DNA of 64,000 nucleotides. It comes from Anthonomus grandis grandis. Its lineage: Eukaryota > Arthropoda > Insecta > Coleoptera > Curculionidae. Below, in pieces: positions 63,893-64,000 of the stretch; within the stretch, counting starts at the first letter, position 1, and each line of letters opens with the position of its first letter. The notes beneath the pieces are model-generated. The model saw only the letters and a list, made by a program, of their open reading frames with translations, did no database searches and was not told where the DNA came from. The stretch spans positions 25,051,256 through 25,115,255 of the forward strand of contig NC_065557.1 in the NCBI RefSeq assembly GCF_022605725.1, given 5' to 3'. Both the position numbers and the translations under genes were made by a program.

Positions 63893-63908
63893 ACACATCT
63901 CGTGAGAG
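63893..63908 (+). other. Probable untrimmed PacBio barcode (16-mer)
   Basis: The bases read acacatctcgtgagag, matching PacBio barcode bc1003 as I recall it. In every other Am unit aacaaataat is followed by cattatagcattgtccg and then atttgattcc. Here those 17 bases are replaced by the 16-mer plus one t, and satellite resumes in register at atttgattcc. Barcode followed by a single t fits a T-overhang adapter ligated to an insert beginning atttgattcc. It has a balanced composition unlike anything else in the window. This is an assembly or read-trimming artefact, not biology. Confidence 0.88.
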
Positions 63909-64000
63909 TATTTGATTCCAATTAATTTTTGAAGTTCATTTGATGTACTGTAAATTATTTTTAAAATTTTTCTTATGAATTGTTTTTTAAAAGAATAATT
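63909..64000 (+). repeat. Satellite tail after the barcode
   Basis: Ordinary A sequence resumes: atttgattccaattaat, gaagttcatttgatg, and a tail with ttttttaaaagaataatt, the form typical of the gaagataaaac Am units at 25.7, 27.1, 27.8, 46.2, 47.5 and 48.2 kb. Its register is correct for the unit on the left. Because the join passes through a read end, true adjacency to 63892 is less certain than elsewhere. Confidence 0.82.

Larger units (their letters stand above)
1..64000. repeat. AT-rich satellite DNA array, ~240-bp monomers, whole window
   Basis: The entire window is made of head-to-tail monomers of about 240-244 bp, recognisable by the recurring motif tatctcactc followed by tattac or aattacgg. 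All units have the same orientation; I found no inverted unit, no transposon insertion and no unique sequence except at 63893-63908. Two families, A and B, alternate in a non-random order and are organised into nested higher-order repeats. Composition is strongly AT-rich with many A and T tracts. Such arrays are typical of eukaryotic heterochromatin, often centromeric or pericentromeric; that location is inference. The array continues past both window edges. No coding potential is visible: stops are frequent in all frames. Confidence 0.97.

Noticed and set aside
1..64000. CRISPR array
   Set aside because: The repeats are about 240 bp with no short constant repeat alternating with unique spacers, and there are no cas genes.
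1..64000. Telomeric repeat (ttagg occurs in ttaggttatac)
   Set aside because: The pentamer occurs once per A monomer, never in tandem, so it is not a telomere array.
1..64000. CENP-B box
   Set aside because: I looked for the ttcg....a..cggg pattern on both strands. Candidates around tattcgaatataattt and tgcggtttgaac lack the required cggg half, so no box is called. A different centromere protein motif cannot be excluded.
1..64000. AT-rich tandem repeat of a mitochondrial control region
   Set aside because: The array exceeds 64 kb with kilobase-scale higher-order structure and contains no mitochondrial gene or tRNA.
1..64000. Transposable element or LTR insertion within the array
   Set aside because: No interruption of the monomer pattern, no terminal repeats and no target-site duplications were found. 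The novel J' core is too short to be an element.

Overview
The window is one uninterrupted array of AT-rich satellite DNA (roughly 78-80% A+T by eye). I see no gene, RNA gene, transposon body or unique sequence, apart from one 16-base artefact near the right end. Array size, composition and nested organisation point to a eukaryotic nuclear genome, probably a (peri)centromeric or other heterochromatic block in an assembly with AT-rich DNA (an insect or other invertebrate is a guess). The species cannot be named from the sequence. A 16-base string identical, as I recall it, to PacBio barcode bc1003 lies at 63893-63908, which suggests a HiFi assembly with an untrimmed barcode.

The basic unit is about 240 bp, always head-to-tail in one orientation, about 265 monomer-equivalents in total. 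There are two diverged families. Family A carries gatcctttttaag, gacataaccaggg and ctcactctatta. Family B carries gatgttttttgcgg, aacacaaccagag and ctcactcaattacgg. A third form, B' (tacggtttg, gaattaacaaaat), is a B derivative. The order follows a grammar: B is always followed by an A-type unit, whereas A may be followed by A, B or B'. Family A is subdivided by a variable hexamer before gatcc: caattg (here Am), catatg (An), ccaaatg (Ac) or tcaaatg (Aa).

Five recurrent rearranged units act as fingerprints: M1 (A shortened by about 100 bp, ccaggattattaattg, 13 copies), J' (A core replaced by a short novel sequence, actccatatacatt, 20 copies), M3 (B fused into B, cattggctatttac, 11 copies), M4 (B fused into A, tttgatgatgatcc, 9 copies) and M6 (B with a 4-bp deletion, ggttcgaacacagag, 7 copies). 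Their spacing shows higher-order repeats at several scales: a 596-bp tandem duplication (1.6-2.8 kb), a 720-bp A-A-B trimer, a roughly 3.2-kb M1-to-M3 cassette in seven full or partial copies (near 4.2, 8.8, 17.9, 29.2, 33.2, 51.0 and 55.3 kb), and large colinear duplications. The largest pairs about 22.7-39.9 kb with about 43.1-63.1 kb (offset stepping 20415, 21762, 21793, 23240). Others pair 8.9-16.8 kb with 17.9-25.1 kb, 12.4-16.7 kb with 41.2-45.4 kb (offset exactly 28714) and 3.1-8.1 kb with 7.7-13.0 kb.

Nothing looks protein-coding. The interest lies in the nested amplification history, the monomer grammar, islands conserved between the two families, and the embedded barcode. All identities and block limits were read by eye and are approximate unless an exact offset is given.
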